Assembly: GCA_949295395.1 (NCBI GenBank)
Contig: CASFLB010000034.1
Coordinates: forward strand, 1 to 11,151
Direction: 5' to 3'
From: an uncultured Pseudomonadota bacterium
GTDB lineage: Bacteria; Pseudomonadota; Alphaproteobacteria; RF32; CAG-239
Length of the DNA: 11,151 bases
Part shown: positions 1 to 6,810 of the stretch, in pieces
How the letters are laid out: each line of letters begins with the position of its first letter
Numbering within the stretch: the stretch's first letter is position 1
Made by a program: the position numbers and the translations under genes
The notes under the pieces: model-generated
Told to the model about the DNA's origin: nothing
The model's input: only the letters and a program-made list of their open reading frames with translations
Databases searched by the model: none

Positions 1-59
1 AGACCGTCGCTTCATTCTAGCAAAGGAGTTTTTTATCTGTAAAGCTGTAAGCTCTTTGG

Positions 60-88
60 AACTACCGGCCTAGCCGGTAGTTTTCTTG
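60..88 (+). terminator. GC-rich hairpin followed by T-rich tract (plus-strand terminator or transposon-end hairpin)
   Basis: Positions 60-69 (AACTACCGGC) pair perfectly with 73-82 (GCCGGTAGTT) around a 3-nt loop, and TTTT-C-TTG-TT follows. Read on the plus strand this is a rho-independent terminator for whatever lies left of the window. Just upstream, CAAAGGAG (21-28) can pair with CTCTTTG (52-58) with one bulged G, so the segment could be the 3' end of a structured RNA. Hairpins of the type CCGGC-loop-GCCGG followed by TTTTC also occur at ends of IS200/IS605-family elements. No transposase sequence is visible, so that reading is only a possibility. Confidence 0.6.
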
Positions 89-92
89 TTAC

Positions 93-119
93 AAAAAAAG
101 CGCCCCGAAGGACGCTTTA
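93..119 (-). terminator. Rho-independent terminator of flgE with UUCG tetraloop
   Basis: On the minus strand the sequence reads AAAGCGTCC-TTCG-GGGCGC followed by seven T residues. The 9-bp stem is complete if one U-G wobble is allowed, and UUCG is an exceptionally stable tetraloop. It lies about 20 nt past the flgE stop codon, which fits a terminator for a single-gene flgE transcript. Confidence 0.88.
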
Positions 120-137
120 AATAAAACAAACCAAAGA

Positions 138-1358
138 TTAGGACTTCAAATCAATCGCCACCGAAGTCATTTCATTCGCCACGGTAAAGGCGTTTGAATT
201 AAGGTTATAAGCGCGTTGTACCTGAATAAGCTCCGAAAATTCTTGTTCCAAATTAACATTAGAGCCTTCCAAAGATTGCGTACGAAGAAGATTACTTCCA
301 ACCGTATCCGGCCCAATAACATAGCTGGTATTACCCACATCGCTATAAGCTTCAAACAAAGTTCCCGAAACAGGGACCAAATTTTCAGGCGCTTGAAAAC
401 TAACCACGGCAAGTTTTGCCACATTGAGGGTACGATTGTTGGTATATTCGGCTTTTAAGATACCATCGCTATCAATATAGCTTCCGACCAAATCTCCTCC
501 CGGAGCCCCATCTTGAGAAACATAAACTTCACCATCGCCACCATCATATTGGGTCATATTTGAAATATCAAGAGAAATGGTGTTAGAGGTTCCGTCTTCC
601 CAATTAACAGTCAAATTAATTTCTTGAGGGGAAACAAGTTTTCCGTCAGGGGAAAATTTTGCCTCTATCGGCTCGGCAACAACTTCCGCTCCGTCTATAG
701 CAAAGCTGACGTTCCACGTATTAACGGCATCATGATTTTTATTAAAAATCATATTCATAGTCGCCCCATCATTTTCAGGACCATAAACAGTAATACCATA
801 AGTACTGGTATTTACACCTGTCGCCGGAACATTTGCCGTAATCTCAACATCTGAGGTTGGAACAGAGGCCATATGATCTTCAAAAGCTAAGATAATATCA
901 GAAGGTGTCTGAGCAAAAGTTCCATCTTCCTGCACCTGAAACCCCTGCACAGCATAGCCGTTATGATTAACCAGCGCCGTCTTTCCATCAATCGGTAAGG
1001 TATCAAAATCACCGGCACGGGTATAATAAGTCTGCCCATATTCATCGGTTACCATAAAAAAGGCATTACTATCCTCGAGTGCCACATCATAAACATTACC
1101 GGTACTGGTAATTTCGCCGGCCTGTAAAATATTATAACGTGTATAAGTCCCAACTCCGGAAACATCCACACGAGAAGAACTCAAACCGGCAGCATTATTT
1201 TTAGAAATCGGCTGAGACCCAAGTAAGGTATAAAACAAAGTATCCGCAGCCTTATAACCGGTTGTACGAATATTAGCAATATTATCACTAACCGAGCCAA
1301 GAGCCGTACTTTGGGCATCGAGTCCGGTAACAGACGGAAAGAAAATACTTAAAGCCAT
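138..1358 (-). CDS. flgE: Flagellar hook protein FlgE
   Basis: The product is the structural subunit of the flagellar hook, the extracellular joint between rod and filament, exported by the flagellar type III system. The N-terminus carries the rod/hook signature (GLDAQSTALG at 12-21, SDNIANIRTTGYK at 24-36). The last 45 residues carry the matching C-terminal motif (EGSNVNLEQEFSELIQVQRAY, then an ANEM helix), which packs with the N-terminus in the D0/D1 core. The variable middle is the exposed hook domain. A start at 1358 gives 406 residues, close to the E. coli FlgE length. It is preferred over the in-frame ATG at 1379 because GGAG lies 6 nt before it and the product then begins MALSIFFPSVTGL, as hook proteins do. 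The gene stands alone between its own sigma-54 promoter and terminator. FlgF or FlgG are less likely, being about 250-260 residues. Confidence 0.92.
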   Translation of the reverse strand: MALSIFFPSVTGLDAQSTALGSVSDNIANIRTTGYKAADTLFYTLLGSQPISKNNAAGLSSSRVDVSGVGTYTRYNILQAGEITSTGNVYDVALEDSNAFFMVTDEYGQTYYTRAGDFDTLPIDGKTALVNHNGYAVQGFQVQEDGTFAQTPSDIILAFEDHMASVPTSDVEITANVPATGVNTSTYGITVYGPENDGATMNMIFNKNHDAVNTWNVSFAIDGAEVVAEPIEAKFSPDGKLVSPQEINLTVNWEDGTSNTISLDISNMTQYDGGDGEVYVSQDGAPGGDLVGSYIDSDGILKAEYTNNRTLNVAKLAVVSFQAPENLVPVSGTLFEAYSDVGNTSYVIGPDTVGSNLLRTQSLEGSNVNLEQEFSELIQVQRAYNLNSNAFTVANEMTSVAIDLKS

Positions 1359-1397
1359 AACAAGCTCCATAAAAAACAAAATCTTTACCGATTAATA

Positions 1398-1413
1398 TGC
1401 AATTACCGTGCCA
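1398..1413 (-). promoter_or_regulatory. Sigma-54 (RpoN) promoter of flgE
   Basis: The minus strand reads TGGCACGGTAATTGCA, a full match to the sigma-54 consensus TGGCAC-N5-TTGCA. The -24 GG is at 1412-1411 and the -12 GC at 1400-1399, with correct spacing. Transcription should start near 1387, giving a leader of about 29 nt that includes the GGAG ribosome-binding site before the ATG at 1358. Sigma-54 control is well established for hook and basal-body genes in Caulobacter and many other bacteria, where a FlbD/FlrC/NtrC-type activator is needed. No such activator is encoded in this window. Confidence 0.88.
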
Positions 1414-1444
1414 ATTTAAAAATTTTGCGATTCGCATAAAAAAA

Positions 1445-1458
1445 CACAGAAATCTGTG
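1445..1458. promoter_or_regulatory. Palindrome upstream of the flgE sigma-54 promoter (candidate activator site)
   Basis: CACAGA-AA-TCTGTG is a perfect 6-bp inverted repeat flanked by A-runs, centred roughly 64 bp upstream of the predicted flgE start site. It lies in the intergenic region shared with divergent accB. Its position suits an enhancer-type activator of the sigma-54 promoter or an operator acting on accBC. On the minus strand it is followed by a T-run and so resembles a weak terminator, but no minus-strand gene lies upstream to need one. Its function is inferred only from position and symmetry. Confidence 0.4.
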
Positions 1459-1587
1459 CAAAAAAGAGTAAAAAACAGCCATTTTTTAGCATTTTTGAAC
1501 AATTAATGCAGATTTTTGTTGTTTTTAACACAAATAGGAAGTAAAAGAGGAAATGAATTTTGTACTAATAATAAAGAGAGATAAAGA

Positions 1588-2076
1588 ATGTCAAACCCAT
1601 TGGATACGAAAATCATCGGCCGCTTGGCTGAAATTTTAGATAAAACCAATCTGACCGGCATTGAATACGAAGATGAATCTTGCCGTATTAAATTGAGCCG
1701 TGAAGTTACCGGCGCCACAGTTATAGCCGCACCGGCAGCGGCTCCGGTTCCGCCTCCGGCTCCAATAGCAGCGGCACCGGTTGCGGCACCAAGCGCACCG
1801 GCTCCGACAACACCTGTCGGAAACGAAGATTATAGCAAACACCCGGGATCCGTCAAATCACCGATGGTTGGCGTTGTCTATCTTTCGAGTGACCCCAACA
1901 GCCCGAACTATGTTAAAGTCGGTGACACTGTTGCCGAAGGTGACACGGTTTGTTTGATTGAAGCCATGAAGACCTACAATCCGGTTAAAGCCCACAAAGG
2001 AGGCCGCGTCAGCAAGATTTTAGTTGAAAGCGGTGATCCGGTTGAATACGGCGAACCTTTGGTCGTTATTGAATAA
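1588..2076 (+). CDS. accB: Biotin carboxyl carrier protein of acetyl-CoA carboxylase (AccB)
   Basis: The product carries the covalently bound biotin of acetyl-CoA carboxylase, shuttling carboxyl groups from AccC to the AccAD carboxyltransferase in the first step of fatty acid synthesis in the cytoplasm. The 162-residue protein has an N-terminal helical segment (1-40), an Ala/Pro-rich flexible linker (about 44-76) and a C-terminal biotinyl domain (about 86-162). The biotinylation motif is EAMKT at 125-129, with Lys128 as the acceptor; E. coli has AMKM. Downstream residues (GGRVSKILVESGDPVEYGEPLVVIE region) fit the barrel of biotinyl domains. The length is close to E. coli AccB. A weak purine-rich ribosome site (GAGAG, 1576-1580) precedes the ATG. 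It is followed 32 nt later by accC, the usual partner order. Confidence 0.96.
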   Translation: MSNPLDTKIIGRLAEILDKTNLTGIEYEDESCRIKLSREVTGATVIAAPAAAPVPPPAPIAAAPVAAPSAPAPTTPVGNEDYSKHPGSVKSPMVGVVYLSSDPNSPNYVKVGDTVAEGDTVCLIEAMKTYNPVKAHKGGRVSKILVESGDPVEYGEPLVVIE

Positions 2077-2108
2077 AACCCCGAGCAAACAATCAGGAAG
2101 TTATCTAA

Positions 2109-3452
2109 ATGTTTGAAAAAGTTTTAATAGCAAACCGAGGTGAAGTTGCCCTAAGAATTCACCGTGCCTGCCGTGAAATGGGCATAAGAACGGTTGCCGT
2201 TCACTCAGAAGCTGACGCCAACGCCATGCACGTACGTTTGGCTGATGAGGCCGTTTGTATTGGACCGGCACGTTCTTCCGATTCATATTTAAATAAATCA
2301 GCCATTATCTCTGCGGCATTAATAACCGGAGCTGACGCCATTCACCCCGGATTTGGCTTTTTATCAGAAAACGCTGATTTTGCCGAAATGGTTGAAGAGC
2401 ACGGCATAACCTTTATTGGCCCGAGCGCGGAGCAAATGCGCCTTATGGGAGATAAAATTACAGCGCGCCAAGCCGCCATCAAGGCCGGACTTCCGGTTAC
2501 TCCGGGCTCTCCGGCGCTTGAAAGTGTTGAACACGCAATTGAATGGGCACACAAAATCGGATATCCGGTTATCGTCAAAGCCAAAGACGGCGGCGGCGGC
2601 AAAGGCATGAAGACCGCCTTCAATGACGACGAAATGCGCGAAGCTTTCACCATGGCCAAAGCCGAAGCCAAAGCCTCTTTCCCAAGTGATGTGGTTTATA
2701 TGGAAAAATACTTGCAAAAGCCACGTCATATTGAAATGCAAATTTTAGCCGATAAATACGGTCACGTTGTTCATCTCGGCGAAAGAGATTGCTCAATTCA
2801 AAGAAAGAATCAAAAAGTCATTGAAGAATGCCCATCTCCGGCTCTTAATCAGCAACAACGCCAAGAAATCGGTGAAATTGTTCGCAAAGCCATTGAGCAA
2901 ATTGGGTACACCAATGCCGGAACGCTTGAGTTTTTGTATGAAGACGGTAAATTTTATTTCTTAGAGATGAACACCCGTCTTCAGGTTGAACACCCGATTA
3001 CGGAGGCGGTCAGCGGCATTGACATTGTCCGTGAACAGATTCGCATTGCCAGCGGAGCAGAATTAGGCTACAGCCAAAAGGATATAAAATTCAGCGGTCA
3101 CGCGATTGAATGCCGCATTAACGCCGAAAATCCGGAAACCTTTACCCCCTGCCCCGGCAAGATTACCGAATGGCACGCTCCGGGAGGATTAGGCGTACGC
3201 GTCGATTCGGAAATTTATTCAGGCTACAGCATTCCGCCGTTTTACGACAGCATGATTGCCAAGCTGATTGTTCACGGCAAGACCAGAAATTCTGCCCTGA
3301 TGAGATTACGTCGTGCTTTGGAAGAATTTGTGATTGAAGGAGTTCAAACCACAATTCCTCTGCATCAAGAAATAATTTCACAGTCCGAATTTATTGACGG
3401 CCAATATAATATTCACTGGCTTGAACATTATATGGAAAGCCGTAAAAAATAA
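2109..3452 (+). CDS. accC: Biotin carboxylase subunit of acetyl-CoA carboxylase (AccC)
   Basis: This ATP-grasp enzyme uses ATP and bicarbonate to carboxylate biotin on AccB. The 447-residue length matches the family. Domains in order are the N-terminal biotin carboxylase domain (1 to about 112, beginning KVLIANRGEVALR), the ATP-grasp domain (about 113-315) and the C-terminal domain (about 330-440). Visible functional residues are Lys116 and Lys159 for ATP, the glycine loop GGGGKGMK (161-168), the HLGERDCSIQR segment (222-232), the EMNTRLQVEH metal-binding and catalytic stretch (286-295) and Arg336, equivalent to E. coli Arg338. AGGAAG at 2095-2100 is a good ribosome-binding site 8 nt from the ATG. 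The gene is co-transcribed with accB and ends at a strong terminator. AccA and AccD are not in the window. Confidence 0.98.
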   Translation: MFEKVLIANRGEVALRIHRACREMGIRTVAVHSEADANAMHVRLADEAVCIGPARSSDSYLNKSAIISAALITGADAIHPGFGFLSENADFAEMVEEHGITFIGPSAEQMRLMGDKITARQAAIKAGLPVTPGSPALESVEHAIEWAHKIGYPVIVKAKDGGGGKGMKTAFNDDEMREAFTMAKAEAKASFPSDVVYMEKYLQKPRHIEMQILADKYGHVVHLGERDCSIQRKNQKVIEECPSPALNQQQRQEIGEIVRKAIEQIGYTNAGTLEFLYEDGKFYFLEMNTRLQVEHPITEAVSGIDIVREQIRIASGAELGYSQKDIKFSGHAIECRINAENPETFTPCPGKITEWHAPGGLGVRVDSEIYSGYSIPPFYDSMIAKLIVHGKTRNSALMRLRRALEEFVIEGVQTTIPLHQEIISQSEFIDGQYNIHWLEHYMESRKK

Positions 3453-3456
3453 ACTC

Positions 3457-3493
3457 AAAAAAAAACAGTCCCAAGCGGGGCTGTTTTTTTTTT
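3457..3493 (+). terminator. Rho-independent terminator of accBC
   Basis: ACAGTCCC (3465-3472) pairs with GGGGCTGT (3477-3484) around the loop AAGC, with one T-G wobble. The stem is flanked by an A-run on the left and ten T residues on the right (3484-3493). It sits immediately after the accC stop codon. Because of the A-run it could also act weakly on the minus strand, but no minus-strand gene reads into it. Confidence 0.93.
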
Positions 3494-3519
3494 GGGGCTG
3501 TTAAAAAAACAAAAAGCCT

Positions 3520-3548
3520 TTGCAAAAGTAAGGAAAGTGTTTTATATC
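3520..3548 (+). promoter_or_regulatory. Candidate sigma-70-type promoter for the fliN-lipid A operon
   Basis: TTGCAA (3520-3525) and TATATC (3543-3548) are separated by 17 bp. Each matches four of six consensus bases, and they lie 33 nt before the fliN ATG and just after the accBC terminator. Nothing resembling a sigma-54 promoter is seen here, in contrast with flgE. The five downstream genes have no other obvious promoter. Confidence 0.4.
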
Positions 3549-3580
3549 TTGTAATTAAGAGAATAATTGGGAATAAAAAA

Positions 3581-3841
3581 ATGAGCAAAGTCGCACTCAC
3601 CGACACAAATTTAGGCAACAACATAAACATTGAATTATCCGTAACCCTAGGGACTGCCAGCCTGCGCATTAATCAGCTTTTAAAGCTTGGACGAGGAGCT
3701 GTTGTTGAACTAGACCGCGGTATCAATGACGATGTTGACATTTATGCAAACGATATCTTAATCGGCCATGGTGAAGTCGTTATTACCAATGATGAAACAA
3801 TAGGAATTTCAATTACCGATATTGTAGGCAAGAATGGCTAA
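3581..3841 (+). CDS. fliN: Flagellar motor switch protein FliN (short SpoA-domain form)
   Basis: FliN forms the lower ring of the cytoplasmic C-ring that controls flagellar rotation and helps dock export substrates. Nearly the whole 86-residue product is one SpoA/FliN C-terminal domain: INIELSVTLGTASLRINQLLKLGRG (about 15-39), VVELDR (41-46), VDIYANDILIGHGEVVIT (52-69) and IGISITDIV (74-82). It lacks the long N-terminal extension of E. coli FliN (137 residues), so it is a compact version. GGG at 3569-3571 is a plausible ribosome site. Its last 8 nt overlap the next gene, an acyltransferase of the lipid A cluster, and no other C-ring gene (fliG, fliM) is adjacent. A SpoA protein of a non-flagellar type III system is conceivable, but the window also encodes FlgE. 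Confidence 0.88.
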   Translation: MSKVALTDTNLGNNINIELSVTLGTASLRINQLLKLGRGAVVELDRGINDDVDIYANDILIGHGEVVITNDETIGISITDIVGKNG

Positions 3842-4592
3842 AGGAATAAAGAGAATAACAAGAAAACTCTTAAAGTCCAAAATAGCATCGGCTGTTATGG
3901 GCTATTTGATTTATTTATACACCAAACTTGTCGGCCTAACAACCATTTGGCAAAAAGAAGGCCTAAAAGATTTTTATCAAGTATGGGATAAAGAAAAGAG
4001 CATCATCATCATTATTTGGCATGGACGCGCCACAATGATTCCATATTTTTGGAACAAAAAACATCCCTTAAATGCCCTTGTATCCATGCATAACGACGGT
4101 CTATTAATGGCTCGGCTTTTAAGGCACTACGGGCTAGGAATTATCGGAGGCTCAAGCACATCCAACGCCTCACAAGCCGCTGTTGGCTTAATGAATAAAC
4201 TCAAAAAAGAGGACGAAACAATCGCCATTATTCCTGACGGCCCAATCGGCCCATCAATGAGCATGAACATGAGTCCGCTTTACTTTGCGCAAAAAAGCGG
4301 CAAACCGATAATTGGCGTAACATACAGCACTAAGAGAGCCAAAATTTTCCACAAAAGCTGGGACGAAATGATGTTTCCCTTCCCCTTCAATCAGGGCGTT
4401 TTACGTTTTACAAAGCCCCATTACATTGAACCGAATTTAAGCAAAGAAGAGCTTGAAGCCAAAAGAAAAGAAATTGAACAAGAGATGCGCGATTTAAGTA
4501 TTAGTGCCGACAAAGAACTCGGAAGAGAACCGATTTTACCAGGAACAAGAGTAAAAAAAATCAAACAAGATAGGACAAAACCATGTTTATAA
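3834..4592 (+). CDS. DUF374 lysophospholipid acyltransferase-like protein
   Basis: The 252-residue protein belongs to the DUF374 branch of the lysophospholipid acyltransferase fold. Characteristic segments are WHGR (62-65), equivalent to the HX4D-type region with SMHNDG at 84-89, GGSST (105-109) and IPDGPIGP (133-140), where most relatives have PDGP followed by Arg or Lys. A hydrophobic stretch at about 18-38 is a likely membrane anchor. The substrate is not established for this family. Its place directly before waaA and lpxK, a common arrangement in alphaproteobacteria, suggests a role in lipid A or LPS assembly at the inner membrane. The ATG lies inside the end of fliN (8-nt overlap) and the gene overlaps waaA by 10 nt, so translation is probably coupled on both sides. 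The C-terminal tail is lysine-rich. Confidence 0.85.
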   Translation: MAKGIKRITRKLLKSKIASAVMGYLIYLYTKLVGLTTIWQKEGLKDFYQVWDKEKSIIIIIWHGRATMIPYFWNKKHPLNALVSMHNDGLLMARLLRHYGLGIIGGSSTSNASQAAVGLMNKLKKEDETIAIIPDGPIGPSMSMNMSPLYFAQKSGKPIIGVTYSTKRAKIFHKSWDEMMFPFPFNQGVLRFTKPHYIEPNLSKEELEAKRKEIEQEMRDLSISADKELGREPILPGTRVKKIKQDRTKPCL

Positions 4593-5848
4593 AAATATAC
4601 AATGCCTTAATCTACCTTCTTTATCCAATCGCCATAAGGGGGTACATCAACAAAAGAAAAGAAAAAGGAAAAGAAGACATTAAACGATTTAATGAACGAA
4701 TTGGTCGTCCGAAATTAAAACGTCCGGAAGGAAAATTAATATGGTTTCATGGAGCCTCGGTTGGTGAATCAATTTCGATGTTACCCTTAATCAGCAAACT
4801 TTTAGAAGCTTATCCTCAAGCTCACGTGATGGTAACAACCGGCACCACAACTTCGGCCGAAATCATGGCAAAACGCTTGCCAGAAAGAGCGTTCCATCAA
4901 TATATCCCGATAGACAATCCAGCCTTTGCCAAACGTTTTTTAAAACATTGGCAGCCTGATTTGGTTTTATGGTTTGAATCAGAACTTTGGCCGGCCATGT
5001 TGTCAAACATCAAAAAAAGAAACATTCCGTTAATTTTGGTAAATGGCCGCATTTCAAACAAGTCATTCAAACGTTGGCAACAGTTTGACTTTATCTGCAA
5101 AGAATTGTTGGATTGTTTTAGTTTTTGCCTTGGACAATCGGAAGAAGATGCCTATCGCCTTCGGGTATTAGGAGCCAAAGAAGCCGTCTGCCTCGGAAAC
5201 TTAAAATATGCCGGCCTCCCGTTACCGATAGATGAAAAAGAAAAAGCTTCTCTTGAAAAACAAATCGGCAATCGCCCGGTATGGCTGTTTGCTTCAACCC
5301 ACAATGACGAAGAAGCCAAACTCGGACGCTACTTAGAAGAGATGGAAAAATCTGTTCCAAATATATTAACCATCATCGCCCCGCGCCATCCGCAAAGAGG
5401 AACAGAAATCGCCCAAACATTACAAGATATGGGACTTAAAACCGCCCTTCGTTCGGCCAAAGAAAAAATAACCGATAAAACACAGGTTTATATAGCCAAC
5501 ACGATAGGAGAAATGGGATTATGGTATTCGCTATGCCCGATTGTTTTTATCGGTGGTTCGCTTATTCCACACGGCGGACAAAACTTCATTGAACCTTCAC
5601 GAATGAGAGACGCGACATTGGTTGGCCCTTATATGCATAATTTTACGGAAGCCATGAGCCGAGCCAAAAAAGCCGACGCCATTATTCAGGTAAATGATGT
5701 TGTTGAATTAAAAGACATGGTCATCCAATTAATGAACAACAAAGAATTTTTGGAAGCCAAAAGAAGTTTAGCATACAACTGGGCAACTTCAGAAAACAAA
5801 GTATTAGATGGCATCTTAGAAAAAGTCAAAGGATACATACAGGAATGA
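4583..5848 (+). CDS. waaA: 3-deoxy-D-manno-octulosonic acid (Kdo) transferase WaaA
   Basis: WaaA (KdtA) transfers Kdo from CMP-Kdo to the lipid A precursor at the cytoplasmic face of the inner membrane. The protein is a GT-B glycosyltransferase of family GT30, and its 421 residues fit the family. An N-terminal hydrophobic segment (about 5-20) anchors it. The N-domain has WFHGASVGE (54-62), whose Glu62 corresponds to the catalytic glutamate, then TTGTTTSAE (85-93) and FESELWP (131-137). The C-domain has IAPRHPQR (265-272), NTIGEMGLWY (306-315) and GGSLIPHGGQN (324-334), the CMP-Kdo side. AGGA at 4572-4575 precedes the ATG, which lies within the end of the acyltransferase gene. The stop codon overlaps the lpxK start as ATGA. 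Whether one or two Kdo residues are added cannot be told from sequence alone. Confidence 0.97.
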   Translation: MFIKIYNALIYLLYPIAIRGYINKRKEKGKEDIKRFNERIGRPKLKRPEGKLIWFHGASVGESISMLPLISKLLEAYPQAHVMVTTGTTTSAEIMAKRLPERAFHQYIPIDNPAFAKRFLKHWQPDLVLWFESELWPAMLSNIKKRNIPLILVNGRISNKSFKRWQQFDFICKELLDCFSFCLGQSEEDAYRLRVLGAKEAVCLGNLKYAGLPLPIDEKEKASLEKQIGNRPVWLFASTHNDEEAKLGRYLEEMEKSVPNILTIIAPRHPQRGTEIAQTLQDMGLKTALRSAKEKITDKTQVYIANTIGEMGLWYSLCPIVFIGGSLIPHGGQNFIEPSRMRDATLVGPYMHNFTEAMSRAKKADAIIQVNDVVELKDMVIQLMNNKEFLEAKRSLAYNWATSENKVLDGILEKVKGYIQE

Positions 5849-6801
5849 AGACCCCGCGTTTTTGGAAAGACAAAAACCTGATTTCAACCTTACTGCTCCC
5901 ATTAGGCTGGATATACTCCGGCCTAACGGCGGCTCGTTTAAAGCTCAAAAAAAGCGGCAAAGTAAAAATTCCGGTCATCTGCCTAGGAAATATAACTGCC
6001 GGCGGTAGCGGCAAAACACCAACCGCAGTAACGTTGGCAAAGCTCTTACAAAAGGAAGGCTATCATCCTTATTTTGTATCACGCGGCTATGGAGGAAAAT
6101 TATCCGGCATTATCGTAACCAAAGACAGCGCCTACACAGCAACCGAAGTAGGAGATGAACCTTTGTTATTAAGCCTCACGGCCCCCGTATCTATTAATCC
6201 CAACCGCTACCAAGCAGCCCTAAAAGCCCAAGAACAAGGCGCCGATATTCTAATAATGGATGATGGCTTTCAAAATCCAACACTCAAAAAAGATATTTCG
6301 CTTCTAATAATTGATGGAGGATTTGGCTTTGGCAACCAGCGCCCTCTTCCCTCCGGCCCGTTAAGAGAAAACTTGCAAAGCGGCTTAAAAAGGGCCAATG
6401 CCGCGCTAATTATTGGAGAAGATAAAACAAACTGCGCCCAAGAAATGAAAAATCTACCGCTTTTTTATGGCAAGATTAAAGAAATCGAGCCACGAATCAA
6501 ACCGACTCAAGCCATTGCTTTTGCAGGCATCGGCCGCCCTGAAAAATTTTATCAGTCTTTAGAAAATTGTGGAATAAAAATTATCAGTCGCCATGATTTC
6601 CCCGATCATCATTTTTATACAGAAAAAGAGCTTCAGACCTTATTGACAGAAGCCCAAGAAAAAAAGGCCGAACTTTACACAACGGCAAAAGACATCGTAA
6701 AAATTCCCCTTCCCTTACGCCCGAAATTTAAGGTCTTGGAAATTGAGATAGAAATAGAGAAAGAACAAGAATTTAAGTCGTTTATTTTATCAAGATTATG
6801 A
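5845..6801 (+). CDS. lpxK: Tetraacyldisaccharide 4'-kinase LpxK
   Basis: LpxK phosphorylates the 4' position of the lipid A disaccharide to give lipid IVA, the acceptor for WaaA. The 318-residue, membrane-associated P-loop kinase shows a Walker A loop (GGSGKTPT, 53-60), the SRGYGG motif (79-84), DEP (104-106), MDDGFQN (138-144) with the catalytic Asp pair, PSGPLRE (169-175) and DHHFY (254-258). A hydrophobic N-terminal helix (about 12-30) fits the interfacial anchor of the family. Its ATG overlaps the waaA TGA by 4 nt, so the two consecutive pathway enzymes are translationally coupled. AAAGGA at 5828-5833 is the likely ribosome site. The Glu-rich C-terminus (about 299-309, EIEIEIEKEQE) is a minor oddity. 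Confidence 0.97.
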   Translation: MKTPRFWKDKNLISTLLLPLGWIYSGLTAARLKLKKSGKVKIPVICLGNITAGGSGKTPTAVTLAKLLQKEGYHPYFVSRGYGGKLSGIIVTKDSAYTATEVGDEPLLLSLTAPVSINPNRYQAALKAQEQGADILIMDDGFQNPTLKKDISLLIIDGGFGFGNQRPLPSGPLRENLQSGLKRANAALIIGEDKTNCAQEMKNLPLFYGKIKEIEPRIKPTQAIAFAGIGRPEKFYQSLENCGIKIISRHDFPDHHFYTEKELQTLLTEAQEKKAELYTTAKDIVKIPLPLRPKFKVLEIEIEIEKEQEFKSFILSRL

Positions 6802-6810
6802 GGAAAAGAA

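Noticed and set aside
1445..1475. Minus-strand terminator at the CACAGA palindrome
   Set aside because: The stem is short and A/T-rich and no minus-strand gene lies upstream to be terminated; an operator is more sensible.
1459..1587. A plus-strand promoter for accBC
   Set aside because: Several partial hexamers exist (TTGAAC at 1495, TTAACA at 1525, TACTAA at 1563), but none pair at 15-19 bp, so I could not support a specific promoter.
1979..2000. AMKT instead of AMKM at the AccB biotinylation site as a sign of an unusual carrier
   Set aside because: The acceptor lysine and preceding Ala-Met are intact, and variation after the lysine is known among biotinyl domains; function should be normal.
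2364..2741. 125-codon open frame on the minus strand within accC, with another of 109 codons overlapping it
   Set aside because: Both are antisense to a clear biotin carboxylase with all catalytic motifs. Their translations are low-complexity and match no family, as expected of shadows of a biased coding strand.
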